From contig JAAFIF010000089.1 of NCBI GenBank assembly GCA_013298625.1, positions 1 to 40,220 of the forward strand: 40,220 bases of DNA. Direction: 5' to 3'. This stretch comes from Myxococcales bacterium (GTDB lineage: Bacteria > Myxococcota_A > Polyangia > Polyangiales > Ga0077539). The notes under the pieces were generated by a model. It saw only the letters and a program-made list of their open reading frames with translations, was not told the DNA's origin and searched no databases. A program made the translations under genes and the position numbers. Numbering within the stretch: the stretch's first letter is position 1; the number at the start of each line of letters is the position of its first letter. This document shows positions 8,955 through 16,337 of this stretch, piece by piece.

Positions 8955-9259
8955 GCGCGCTGCGCCTCCTCAAGCTTGCGGTTCACGTGCTCGTTGATCA
9001 CGCGACGCGCCTCGTCGAACATGCGCCCGAGCGCCTGCCATTGCTCGCGCGTCACGTCCACGCCCTCGACTTCGAAGCGCGCGCGCAGCGCGGGGTAATC
9101 GATGTAGCGCAGCCGCCCGCCGTCGTCGCGGGTGAAAAAACCCACGGCCGCGAGGAATCGCTCCACCGTCGGCCAGTTCTCGCGCCACACGCCATAGTCA
9201 TCACGCCCTTGCGCAGTCTCGGTGGCTACTTCGGCCCACCACCGCGCTGCGCCCGCGAG
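8951..9259 (-). CDS. Tail assembly chaperone, frameshift extension (T-like part)
   Basis: Read in the -1 frame after the slippery site at 9259-9265. The extension has 102 codons (L-A-G-A-A-R-W-W-A-E-V-A... ending KLEEAQRA), giving a fusion of about 216 residues with the first 114 codons of the upstream gene. A GTG at 9190 could start a 79-residue version, but it has no convincing ribosome site, and the frame is open right back to the slip site. Small proteins of this kind (DUF1799-like) lie before tape measure genes. In lambda the GT fusion recruits tail tube subunits to the tape measure. Confidence 0.8.
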   Translation of the reverse strand, partial: LAGAARWWAEVATETAQGRDDYGVWRENWPTVERFLAAVGFFTRDDGGRLRYIDYPALRARFEVEGVDVTREQWQALGRMFDEARRVINEHVNRKLEEAQRA

Positions 9260-9265
9260 TTTTTT
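9211..9265 (-). promoter_or_regulatory. Programmed -1 frameshift signal in the tail chaperone
   Basis: On the minus strand the heptamer A-AAA-AAC (9265-9259) is exactly in the zero frame (GCA AAA AAC). After a 6-base spacer comes a two-part stem: GCGCAG (9252-9247) pairs with CTGCGC (9216-9211), and inside it CGGTGG (9244-9239) pairs with CCACCG (9225-9220). The zero-frame TAG (9228-9226) lies in the 13-base loop. Slip site, spacing and stimulator all fit a programmed -1 frameshift, as in the G/GT genes of lambda-like tails. Confidence 0.85.
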
Positions 9266-9600
9266 GCGCGGGCACCTCCGGTGCTCTCGCGAATGATTGC
9301 GGCACCCGTGGCGATGGTCAGCTGCGTGTCGTTGGTCAGCTGCTTCACGTGCTCGTCGGTGAACGCGATCGCGTTGCCTTCGTGATCCTTGAAGCCGCTC
9401 CAGCTCACGAGCACGGTCGAAACCACAGCGCCGATGCCGCGCACGTCGTTCACCCGCGCGGCCTGCAGCAGCAGGTCGGTCTGCTCGGCGTCGAGCCGCT
9501 CGAACTCAATGTCCAGCGTGATGAGCTTGCTGCCGGCGCGCGTCTTGTATTCGCAATCGACGGTCGCAGTGAGGGTGTCGTCTTCGACGAGCTTGAACAT
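9226..9600 (-). CDS. Tail assembly chaperone, short form (G-like)
   Basis: A protein of 124 residues. ATG 9600 follows a GGAG eight bases upstream; 18 further open codons upstream are untranslated leader. The product is acidic, with a beta-rich start (MFKLVEDDTLTATVDCEY) and helical middle, and a basic tail (GGARAKNSRAQRGGG) encoded around the frameshift site. It is the first gene downstream of late promoter 9706-9750 and precedes the tape measure, the standard place for lambda G-type chaperones. These coat the tape measure during tail assembly and are absent from the finished tail. Confidence 0.8.
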   Translation of the reverse strand: MFKLVEDDTLTATVDCEYKTRAGSKLITLDIEFERLDAEQTDLLLQAARVNDVRGIGAVVSTVLVSWSGFKDHEGNAIAFTDEHVKQLTNDTQLTIATGAAIIRESTGGARAKNSRAQRGGGPK

Positions 9601-9626
9601 GGTCGTGTCTCCGTGTGGGTTGAGGT

Positions 9627-9690
9627 GGCGAGGCGGCGAACCCAGTGGAAGCACCCGCGCCGCGCCGCCTCGCCGGAGAGTCTTCCGGCG
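9627..9690 (-). promoter_or_regulatory. Two overlapping hairpins in the tail operon leader
   Basis: The leader between the late promoter and the chaperone start contains a 12-bp perfect inverted repeat (GGCGAGGCGGCG, arms 9627-9638 and 9663-9674) and a 7-bp hairpin (CGCCGGA/TCCGGCG, arms 9671-9677 and 9684-9690). The two share 9671-9674, so they cannot both form fully. This could modulate translation or processing of the tail mRNA. No T-run follows, so neither is a terminator. The ribosome site is outside both stems. Confidence 0.4.
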
Positions 9691-9705
9691 CGAGTGAGAG
9701 CCGCC

Positions 9706-9750
9706 ATGTTGTCGCGCGCGCGCGACGATGGTTAGCGGACGCGCGTCACT
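9706..9750 (-). promoter_or_regulatory. Late promoter element, copy A (tail operon)
   Basis: On the minus strand AGTGACGCGCGTCC (9750-9737) is followed by GCTAACCATCGT and a CGCGCGCGCGCG tract ending in ACAACATG. The same composite occurs at 17950-17990 and 30119-30164. It contains the 10-bp palindrome GACGCGCGTC, lies about 25 bases after a terminator and faces the tail genes. It is probably bound by the Mor-like activator encoded at 29627. Confidence 0.7.
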
Positions 9751-9774
9751 TTGTGCATCCCGCTGCGGGGCAAG

Positions 9775-9798
9775 AAAAAAGGGCAGCCGAAGCCGCCC
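9775..9798 (-). terminator. Rho-independent terminator before the tail operon
   Basis: On the minus strand GGGCGGC-TTCG-GCTGCCC (9798-9781; 7-bp stem with one G-T pair and a TTCG tetraloop) is followed by six T. It ends the capsid/major tail transcript about 80 bases after the small gene at 9879-10109. Confidence 0.92.
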
Positions 9799-9878
9799 TG
9801 TGAGTCACGCGCGCCCTGATAAGACCGGAGGTGTGACAGCGCGCGTGGTGTCCCTCTGCCCAGAGGAAATCGGGTGCG

Positions 9879-10109
9879 CTACTTCGCCTTCGCGGCGGGC
9901 GCAGGCGCGGCCACCGTCTTGACCGGCTCAATGACCTTGGCCGCGACCAGCGCGTCGTACGTCGCCTGATCGATCTGCGTATCGCTGGGCGCGAAATCGT
10001 CGCCGACCGCCTTCGGGTCGTAGACCTCCAGCGTCGGTTGGCTCTTGACCTCGAACGCGGTATTGCGGTTCGTCCACGGCTTCTTGATGGTGACCTGTTG
10101 CTTGTCCAT
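9879..10109 (-). CDS. Small phage protein after the major tail protein, unknown
   Basis: A protein of 76 residues. ATG 10109 has AAGGAG upstream (spacing about 6). The N-terminus is Lys/Gln rich, the middle includes LEVYDPKAVGDDF, and the C-terminus is an Ala/Lys/Pro tail (VAAPAPAAKAK). It lies between the major tail protein and the terminator, so it is the last gene of the capsid operon. A minor structural or tail-completion role is possible. I do not recognise the family. Confidence 0.65.
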   Translation of the reverse strand: MDKQQVTIKKPWTNRNTAFEVKSQPTLEVYDPKAVGDDFAPSDTQIDQATYDALVAAKVIEPVKTVAAPAPAAKAK

Positions 10110-10203
10110 GTCGGACTCCTTTCGTGTGGGGTTGAGTGCTGCGCCCAGAAAAGCGCGTCGCGTGAACGCACGCGCTTTTGCAGTCGCCGACTCAGCGCAA
10201 GGC

Positions 10204-11049
10204 TTAGCCGCGCAGCTGGTGGAAGTACTGCGACACCGGTGCCGACGCGTTGAACGGGATCCGCGTATCGGGCAAGATGCGAAACGTCGCGTTCAGGTTC
10301 ATGAAGTCGTCGACGATCACCGGCATGCCATCGACCATGCCCTTGGCGTAGTAGATCCACGTCTGCGTTTGTCCGCCGCTTGCGCGATCGAACCCGTCGC
10401 AGTAGATCGACAGATCCTGTGGCGTGGTCACCAACGCATCGGTACGCAGCGTGTCAAGCGCCGTGTAGCTCACGCGCATCGTCGCCGTCGTGAACGGCGA
10501 CGATGCGTTGACGATCGTGGAGCCCGTCGGCACCAGAATGCCGGATTCGCCCAGCGTGTAGTCGGTACCGAGCACGTACGTGGTCGATCCGGCGAGGTTG
10601 GTCACCACCGGCGCGACCGACCAGTCCGGGATGCGATTGAGCGGCACAAACACCGACCCATTGGGTGACACGGTGTTCACCGCGTTCTTCTCGATCACAT
10701 GCTCCTCGTTGGTCACCGTGCCTGAGGCGGTGAACGAGTTGCGCCCGAGCAGCGCGATGGCGAGGTTGCTCGCCTTCTGCGAACGGATCGCCATCGTCAC
10801 GGTGCAGTCGTCGACCCAGTAGGCCACGCAGGCAACGCCGCCGGCGCGAGAGTTCGCATTCGCGAGTACCTTCTCGGCGAGCTTGTACTTGATGTCGCAC
10901 TTGTCGATCGTGCCTGCGTTGTCGTTGTTCTTGAGCGCGAGTTGCGGATAGCCAACGCCTTGCGGCAGCGTCGGCTGTTTAAGACCGCTCCACGGCCCGA
11001 TGTAAATGCTGCCGCTCGGAATGGAGCAGCTCTGGTTGCGGATAGGCAT
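10204..11049 (-). CDS. Major tail tube protein (by position)
   Basis: A protein of 281 residues. ATG 11049 has GAGGAGG upstream. It is rich in Thr, Ser, Asn and Val with alternating hydrophobic residues, as in tail tube beta-folds (for example WIYYAKGMVDGMPVIVDDFMNLNATFRILPDTR at the end). It lies upstream of the G/GT chaperone and tape measure, as major tail genes do in siphoviruses. The long internal segment (about 120-190, with TTYVLGTDYTLGESG) resembles an Ig-like decoration. The family identity rests on order and composition. Confidence 0.7.
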   Translation of the reverse strand: MPIRNQSCSIPSGSIYIGPWSGLKQPTLPQGVGYPQLALKNNDNAGTIDKCDIKYKLAEKVLANANSRAGGVACVAYWVDDCTVTMAIRSQKASNLAIALLGRNSFTASGTVTNEEHVIEKNAVNTVSPNGSVFVPLNRIPDWSVAPVVTNLAGSTTYVLGTDYTLGESGILVPTGSTIVNASSPFTTATMRVSYTALDTLRTDALVTTPQDLSIYCDGFDRASGGQTQTWIYYAKGMVDGMPVIVDDFMNLNATFRILPDTRIPFNASAPVSQYFHQLRG

Positions 11050-11084
11050 ACGGCCTCCTCTTGGTTAGTGACGGGTGGAAGAAT

Positions 11085-11258
11085 TCACGCGCGCTCGACC
11101 CAGCCGAGCGCGATCCATTGATTGGCGAGCGTGGCGTCAACATTGACCACCGCGCCCTCGGCATGCGGCACCGCCGCGCCCGCGCCAGCGAGCACGCGAA
11201 CGCGCACGTACGTCGGCACCTGAAACGGCATCGGCATCGTGTTGTTGCAGCAGCTCAC
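11085..11258 (-). CDS. Small phage protein, unknown
   Basis: About 57 residues. The GTG at 11258 overlaps the preceding stop (GTGA), which argues for translational coupling; an alternative ATG lies at 11237 without a clear ribosome site. The core reads FQVPTYVRVRVLAGAGAAVPHAEGAVVNVDATLANQWIALGWVERA (quoted in part: VNVDATLANQWIALGW). It resembles short phage proteins that sit in tail operons but has no nameable function. Confidence 0.55.
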   Translation of the reverse strand: MSCCNNTMPMPFQVPTYVRVRVLAGAGAAVPHAEGAVVNVDATLANQWIALGWVERA

Positions 11259-11413
11259 GCGAACACCATCACCGCGATCGCGACCGCGACCAACGAAGTC
11301 GCCACGCAGCCCAGCGTGAAGCCAAACAGCACGATGCGCCAGAACCAACAGGTGTGGCCGCCAGTCGCCAAGCGCGCGTTGAGCTCAGCGGTGAAGCGAT
11401 CGAAGCGGGTCAT
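11255..11413 (-). CDS. Small single-span membrane protein
   Basis: Not large enough to be an obvious ORF: 52 residues, starting ATG 11413 in ATGA overlap with the upstream gene and ending in GTGA overlap with the next. Residues 1-20 are polar (MTRFDRFTAELNARL), and 25-51 form a hydrophobic stretch (FWRIVLFGF... to AVAIAVMVFA) typical of a transmembrane helix. The tight coupling on both sides supports that it is real. Function unknown. Confidence 0.6.
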   Translation of the reverse strand: MTRFDRFTAELNARLATGGHTCWFWRIVLFGFTLGCVATSLVAVAIAVMVFA

Positions 11414-11592
11414 GAGCGAGGCGCTTCGTAGCGCACGAACTCCGCCGTGTCAGTGCGCGCGTTCAGCGCGTAGTCGTACACCCATCGACCGCCGTCAGCG
11501 TCGATCTTGAAGAGCGGCTTTTTCACATCGACGTCCCTGACGCTGAAGGTCTCGCCGCCGAAATTTCCGCCGTTGAGCGTGATGGTCTTCAC
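11410..11592 (-). CDS. Small phage protein, unknown
   Basis: A protein of 60 residues starting with GTG at 11592, which overlaps the stop of the large virion protein upstream (GTGA). The sequence begins KTITLNGGNFGGETF and contains KKPLFKIDADGGRWVYDYAL, an acidic beta-rich pattern. The frame is open far upstream but that region belongs to the preceding gene. It is probably a minor virion or assembly factor; no family recognised. Confidence 0.6.
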   Translation of the reverse strand: MKTITLNGGNFGGETFSVRDVDVKKPLFKIDADGGRWVYDYALNARTDTAEFVRYEAPRS

Positions 11593-13001
11593 TCGAAGCG
11601 CCCTTTCACAGTAACGGTGCCGCGGATGACTTGCGAAGCGGTCGCCGTGGCGACCGGCATACGCAACGCGACGCCAAAAAATCGTCCTGCGTTGGTCACC
11701 AGCGGCATGCTGGTGAAGTCCGCCGTCACGCGTGTTGCAAGGACACCTGGCGCTGCGCCGACCGCGAACGCCTGTTGACCGATGGGCACGCGCAGCGCGC
11801 CAGTCGCCGCGAGCGATGCGCTCGCCATGTTGGCGACTGCCGCCCACTCAAACTCGTGCTGCGTGACGGCAACGGCCGCGCCGGTGTTCTTGACGTCGAT
11901 GTCGATGCCGGTCACCATCAGCTTTGCGGGGCTTGGCGACTGAAAACCGAACAACAGGTAGTCGGTGACCGCGCCCGCGACGGCCGCAAACGCGAATCGA
12001 CCGCCGAGCGTGGTGTAGCCAGCGGCCGTATTCGACAGCGTCGCGTTCGCCTCTGCGCCGCTGTTGCTCCAGTTCGCAAGCTGTGCGGCGTTTTGCGGAT
12101 TCGACGTGGCCGCCAAGCCCATCGCGGCGCATGTGTCCGACCAGGAACGACCGTAGTTGGCGTCAAGCGCGCCGACGTAGACGTCCGACAGCAGCAGATT
12201 CGGCGCGCTTGCTGTCGCCACGCCGCCAATGAATAGCCGCGCATAGGTCGGCAACCGCGACACGCTGAACGCTCGAACGTACCCGTTCGGCAGCGCAATG
12301 GCGGTGCGCGCCACGACCCGGCCGGTGAAATCGTGAATCGTGCCAACCGCCTCGTCGTCATCGATATAGATGTCGTAGGTGTAGTACTGGCTGGCGAAGT
12401 TGGCGAACTGCGCAAGGCTGATCACCGGTGCGGCCACCTCCGTGCCAAGCCCCGCAACGAACAGGGTTGCGATGCCACCGACGATTCGCCAGTACGCTCC
12501 GGTGGCAGGCATGGCAACGCCGCCTGGCGCGCCAAACCCAAACTCGGCCGTTGAACCCGCCACGTTTAGGAACTGCGCGCGTGCCTTGTAGTACAGCGGC
12601 GCGCGCTGCATCTTAAGGAACTGGTCGAGCGATGTGACAGTGGCAACCGAGTTGGCGGCGACCGCATTGGCGGTGTTGAAATTGAGCCCGTTGGCGGTCT
12701 GCCCGATCGCAAACGTCGTCTGCGCGAACGACCACCGGTTCTGATTCAGCGCCGTGCCGTCGAACGGCTCGTGAAACAACGGCTGGTGACTCGCGGTCGC
12801 GAGCCCGCCGCTTCTGTCCGTACGCAGCGCGCGAAAGTGATCGTCGTTGATGCCGCCGATCGGTAGCGCGTTCGGCGACACCGGCTTCACCCCGTCGCTG
12901 TAAACAATCGGGTTGCCAGCCGCGTCGAGTAGCAGGACGTGACCTGCGCCATTGGTGCCGTTCCAGAATCCTGCGGCGTTACTGTGTCTGATATCGGCCA
13001 T
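11589..13001 (-). CDS. Large virion protein, possibly a fibre/lectin-like decoration
   Basis: A protein of 470 residues. ATG 13001 lies two bases after the stop of the upstream gene. It starts with a short segment (MADIRHSNAAGFWNGTNGAGHVLLLDAAGNPI), then a region about 75-270 that looks like a concanavalin/laminin-G type beta sandwich (FHEPFDGTALNQNRWSF, YYTYDIYIDDDEAVGTIHDFTGRVVART). A second beta-rich half follows. Such proteins occur in the tail module of related phages and may be exposed on the virion. Directly downstream of the collagen-like gene it could form part of a fibre. Inference from composition and order. Confidence 0.6.
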   Translation of the reverse strand: MADIRHSNAAGFWNGTNGAGHVLLLDAAGNPIVYSDGVKPVSPNALPIGGINDDHFRALRTDRSGGLATASHQPLFHEPFDGTALNQNRWSFAQTTFAIGQTANGLNFNTANAVAANSVATVTSLDQFLKMQRAPLYYKARAQFLNVAGSTAEFGFGAPGGVAMPATGAYWRIVGGIATLFVAGLGTEVAAPVISLAQFANFASQYYTYDIYIDDDEAVGTIHDFTGRVVARTAIALPNGYVRAFSVSRLPTYARLFIGGVATASAPNLLLSDVYVGALDANYGRSWSDTCAAMGLAATSNPQNAAQLANWSNSGAEANATLSNTAAGYTTLGGRFAFAAVAGAVTDYLLFGFQSPSPAKLMVTGIDIDVKNTGAAVAVTQHEFEWAAVANMASASLAATGALRVPIGQQAFAVGAAPGVLATRVTADFTSMPLVTNAGRFFGVALRMPVATATASQVIRGTVTVKGRFE

Positions 13002-13003
13002 GC

Positions 13004-14224
13004 TTAACCTACCGTGTAGACGACGTTACGTTGACCGCGCACCACGTGAGGCGTCGCGAGCAGCGCGGTGATTTGATTCGGCGCGTCCACGCGCGCCACG
13101 CAGGTAATCGGATCGAGCTCCAGCTCGTCGAGCGCGAGACCGCCGGGCATGTTGCCGCTCATGGTCATCAGCACGCGCTGACCGACAGCAGCGCCGGGGT
13201 GCGCGATCGTGAACGTCATCGCGGACACCGCAGATGCGCCGAAGTCAACGAGCACCTCTGTGAGCGTGGCGGGCGCGCCAGCGGGGCCGGTTGCGCCAGT
13301 TGCACCGGTTGCGCCTGTCGCGCCGGGGACGCCTTGCGGTCCTTGTAGTCCCTGCGCCCCCTGAGCGCCGGTTGCGCCGGTTGCGCCGGGGACGCCTTGC
13401 GGTCCTTGCAGCCCTTGTGCGCCTTGTGCACCGGTCGCACCGGTCGCACCGGTCGCGCCGGTCGCGCCAACGGCACCCGCCGCGCCCGGCACCCCCTGCG
13501 GCCCGATCAGCGACGTTGGCGCTGTCCATGCGCCCGCCGCCTTCGGCCCGTAGATGTTCCAGGTTGCGCTGTCGATGTAGTAGTCGCCGTCCACGCCGAG
13601 CACATTGCTCGGCGCGCCGACGCCAGAAAGAATCGTGCGACCGTCTTCGCCGGCCGGACCGGGCGGCCCTTGGGTGCCGACGCCGGGATAGCTGATGCCC
13701 GGCTCCGTCACGCTCGACCCGGTCATATCCGACTCGTAGCATAGGACGGTCGTGTACACGCCATCGCCCTCGAACACGACGTTCGGCGCGAGGCCGCTGA
13801 TATCGATCCGCTTCATCGTGCGCTTGCCAACCGCACGATCGTCAACCGCGGTCCAGCGGAACGCGGCCATCGCCGCGAGCACCTCGGTCACCAGCGGGCC
13901 GTTGACCACGCGATGCGGACTCGCGAGCCCGTCGAACGCGGTGTCGATGTTGCGCTGCTCACGGGTGCATACGGCGAGCGCCCAGCGCTGCACGTTCATT
14001 TGGCACTCGCCGCGACCGGTCTCGCGCACGAGACCGAAGAAGTTCGGCGCAGGCACGACAAACACTGCGCCGTGCTTGGCGCCAGGCGTGGGCGACTGCT
14101 CGTTCACGAACTGGAGGTTGCGCTCGATGGCTTCGGGATCGGAAACGCCCGCGACGAAACCCACGCTCGGGCACGCCGCCGCGAGGTGCGCAACGATCGG
14201 TTGTTCGAGGCCGTAGAAGCTCAT
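13004..14224 (-). CDS. Gp37-like tail/connector protein with collagen-like insert
   Basis: A protein of 406 residues with three parts. Residues 1 to about 175 resemble Mu gp37-type proteins that follow gp36 in head-tail joining (order T, gp35, gp36, gp37 is kept here). Residues about 182-195 and 241-318 are collagen-like Gly-x-y repeats (GPQG, GATGATG, GAQGLQG), interrupted by DYYIDSATWNIYGPK, a motif common next to phage collagen stretches. Residues 320-406 form a beta-rich C-terminal domain. It looks like a fusion of a joining protein with a trimeric fibre. ATG 14224 lies 10 bases after the upstream stop. Confidence 0.7.
   Translation of the reverse strand: MSFYGLEQPIVAHLAAACPSVGFVAGVSDPEAIERNLQFVNEQSPTPGAKHGAVFVVPAPNFFGLVRETGRGECQMNVQRWALAVCTREQRNIDTAFDGLASPHRVVNGPLVTEVLAAMAAFRWTAVDDRAVGKRTMKRIDISGLAPNVVFEGDGVYTTVLCYESDMTGSSVTEPGISYPGVGTQGPPGPAGEDGRTILSGVGAPSNVLGVDGDYYIDSATWNIYGPKAAGAWTAPTSLIGPQGVPGAAGAVGATGATGATGATGAQGAQGLQGPQGVPGATGATGAQGAQGLQGPQGVPGATGATGATGATGPAGAPATLTEVLVDFGASAVSAMTFTIAHPGAAVGQRVLMTMSGNMPGGLALDELELDPITCVARVDAPNQITALLATPHVVRGQRNVVYTVG
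13271..13504 (-). repeat. Tandem repeats encoding the collagen-like segment
   Basis: This stretch codes for 78 residues of uninterrupted Gly-x-y triplets. It contains a larger duplication: the block encoding GAQGAQGLQGPQGVPGATGA occurs twice, and the DNA (..GCCGGTTGCGCCGG.., GACGCCTTGCGGTCCTTG) is nearly identical between copies. Such repeats expand and contract easily. Confidence 0.85.
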
Positions 14225-14234
14225 CGCGTGCCGC

Positions 14235-14744
14235 TCACTCGAAGCGCTGTTCGGCGATGTCGTTCGGGTCGCGCCCGAACACGCGACCGCCGTCGCCGAA
14301 GATCACGTCGGGCGATTCGCGCGCGGCGTCGGCCGTGCTGTCGAGCAGTTTGACGCCCGGCAGCAGCAGACAGCCGCCCGCTTTGGTCGGGTCGAGCGCG
14401 TTCAGCGCCTTCGTCACTTCAAGATAGCGCGCTCGTGTTTCGTGCGGCGCGGTCTCAGCGGTGCCGCCTAAGCGCGCGTCATCGGTCAGGAGGAAGCGCG
14501 TGATGCGCCCGCACCATTCGCGCAGCGTGAACGTCAGGTTGGTGGCGAGCGCAGAGCCGTCGCTCATCACCAGCGGCAACACGTAGCACTTGCCGAGCGC
14601 CATATCGAGCTGCGCCGAGGCGCGATCGATCGCCGACTGCAAGCGCACGTCGTCACGCGTCTTGGTGTTCGCCTTGTCGGAGAGCTGCAGTACTTCGCGA
14701 GCACCGTAGTCGATCTCCAACTGCGCGATGGTGATGTAGGGCAT
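14235..14744 (-). CDS. Mu gp36-like head-tail connector (DUF1320)
   Basis: A protein of 169 residues. It starts MPYITIAQLEIDYGAREVLQLSD, the typical opening of DUF1320 proteins, and has the helical core with SAIDRASAQLDMALGKCYVLP and LREWCGRITRFLL. In Mu-like phages gp36 lies just after the major head protein and gp35 and is thought to form the head-tail joint. Here it follows the gp35-like gene and precedes the gp37-like fusion. ATG 14744 has only a weak ribosome site. Confidence 0.85.
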   Translation of the reverse strand: MPYITIAQLEIDYGAREVLQLSDKANTKTRDDVRLQSAIDRASAQLDMALGKCYVLPLVMSDGSALATNLTFTLREWCGRITRFLLTDDARLGGTAETAPHETRARYLEVTKALNALDPTKAGGCLLLPGVKLLDSTADAARESPDVIFGDGGRVFGRDPNDIAEQRFE

Positions 14745-14799
14745 GGATCAGGGTCTCGTGGGCAGAGAATGAATGCGCGCCGCAGCTGGCGCGCGGTGG

Positions 14800-15255
14800 T
14801 TACTCGTCGTCGTCGCCGTCGTCAGCGGCGGCGGCATCCTTCGCCGCTTCCGCTTTCGCAAGCTCGGCGATCTCCTCGTCGGTCAAGTCGGTGGACACGC
14901 TGAGCATCGGGTCAGCGATGATTGCGGCGGCCGCGGCTTCCGACACAGCGACGCAGCGCGCGTCTTTCGAAAACGCAATCCCTGCGCGATAGCGCTGCGG
15001 CTGCTTCGCGCTTACCTTGAGCATCACGCGATCCGCAATCGCGGCGCGCTTGCGGATCGCTTTTGCGATGGGTGCGACGGGCGCGACGGGTGGGACTGGT
15101 GCGACGGGTGCGACTGGCGCGGCAGGCGGTCCGCCTACGGGCGCGTACGTTGCCGCAGCGGTTGCCGTCGCCGTCTCTGCCTTCGCAGCAGTCGCTGCGT
15201 CCGTCTTCACGGGCTGCGGCTTCGGCGCGTTCGCCTTGGTCTGGTTTTTCGACAT
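14800..15255 (-). CDS. Mu gp35/FluMu-type protein with Pro-Ala linker
   Basis: A protein of 151 residues. ATG 15255 has AAGGAG upstream. Residues about 35-65 are a low-complexity AP repeat (APVAPVAPV). Residues about 75-125 match the Mu-like gp35 (HI1506) domain: QRYRAGIAFSKDARCVAVSE followed by IIADPMLSVS. The tail is acidic (AAAADDGDDDE). It lies between the major head protein and gp36, as in Mu. The role of gp35 is not established; a structural or head-completion role is likely. Confidence 0.75.
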   Translation of the reverse strand: MSKNQTKANAPKPQPVKTDAATAAKAETATATAAATYAPVGGPPAAPVAPVAPVPPVAPVAPIAKAIRKRAAIADRVMLKVSAKQPQRYRAGIAFSKDARCVAVSEAAAAAIIADPMLSVSTDLTDEEIAELAKAEAAKDAAAADDGDDDE

Positions 15256-15333
15256 GGGGGCTCCTTCGGGATTGAGAGGCGAGCGAGAGCGCTCGCGCGC
15301 CCTCGTTGATTTGCTCGTGCGGCGCGTTTACTG

Positions 15334-16281
15334 TTACGGCAAGTACGGCGACACGATCGCGTTGACCAAGCCCTTGGCAATGTTGCTGTTGCCGCCGGTG
15401 AAGTTGGTGCCCGACGTGGTGACCGTCGCAGCGAGCGGCACGAAGTCCGCGTTCACGACCTGCTTGGCCTCCTTCATGAGCGACGGGCCAACCACCAGGG
15501 TGTCCGGCAAGAGGCCGAGCGGGTCGCCGTTCTCGTCGGTCTGCTGCGCCATCTGCACGATCGCGGCGAACAGGTTGTCCACGGTGAGCGCCGCGCGCGA
15601 AGCGAGCGCCATCTGCGGGAAGCCGTACCCGACGCCAACACGCGCGTCGACGCCGAACAAGAACTTGTTCGTGAGGAACACGCGCGGATCGTCGAGGTTC
15701 ATCAGCGCGCGGAACGCGTAGTCTCGACGCGGCTGCATGATGAGCGGCTTGATGCCCATGTTGTTCGCAAGCAAGTACCACGTCGAGCCTGCGCCGGCGA
15801 TGAAGTTCGACCACGTGGTCACCGTGCCGTCGGCGTTGTACTTCGGGTGATCCACGTCGAAGAAGAACTGGCCGTCGTAGCAGTTGGTCGTGGTGCCGTT
15901 GCGCAGCGCGTTGAACATGAGCACGCTCGGGTGCTTCGCGGCCATGATGCCGCGCATATTTGAAAGCGCGGAGTATTGCCCGAGCTGGTTGTCTTCGAGC
16001 GCATCGCGATCCACCTCGACCGTGCTCTCGAAGGGCTCGTTCGCGACACGATAAGCGTCTGCGCGAAGGTGCTTGATGTGGCGCTCGCCGATCCATTTGC
16101 GCATGGACGGGAACGAACCGAGCCAACCGTAGAGGTTTTCGGCAGTGCTCGAAGGGATTACCTCGGTGAAGGCTTTCCAGTCCTCGCCGTTCGGACCTTT
16201 CACAACGGAGTCGTAGCCGGCCTGATACTTGGTAGACAGGCCGACGTAGAACTCCCGGAGGGATTGCTGATTGACGATCAC
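15334..16281 (-). CDS. T: Major head (capsid) protein, Mu gpT family
   Basis: A protein of 315 residues. The start is GTG 16281 with AAGGAG eight bases upstream. It shows Mu gpT features: MIVNQQSLREFYVGLSTKYQAGYD at the start, the GRRE-like KWIGERHIKHLRADAYRV region (about 60-80), and DGQFFFDVDHP (about 136-146). Length agrees with the family (about 300). It forms the icosahedral shell. The gene follows protease/scaffold and decoration genes in the leftward capsid operon. Confidence 0.93.
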   Translation of the reverse strand: MIVNQQSLREFYVGLSTKYQAGYDSVVKGPNGEDWKAFTEVIPSSTAENLYGWLGSFPSMRKWIGERHIKHLRADAYRVANEPFESTVEVDRDALEDNQLGQYSALSNMRGIMAAKHPSVLMFNALRNGTTTNCYDGQFFFDVDHPKYNADGTVTTWSNFIAGAGSTWYLLANNMGIKPLIMQPRRDYAFRALMNLDDPRVFLTNKFLFGVDARVGVGYGFPQMALASRAALTVDNLFAAIVQMAQQTDENGDPLGLLPDTLVVGPSLMKEAKQVVNADFVPLAATVTTSGTNFTGGNSNIAKGLVNAIVSPYLP

Positions 16282-16337
16282 GGTGCGTACTCCTTGAAGA
16301 TGATGGGTGCGGGGTCAGGCGATGAGCGCGCGACCGA

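Noticed and set aside
7875..9098. 407-codon plus-strand ORF opposite the tape measure start
   Set aside because: Same type of GC-rich shadow; Arg/His/Ala-rich with no recognisable domain.
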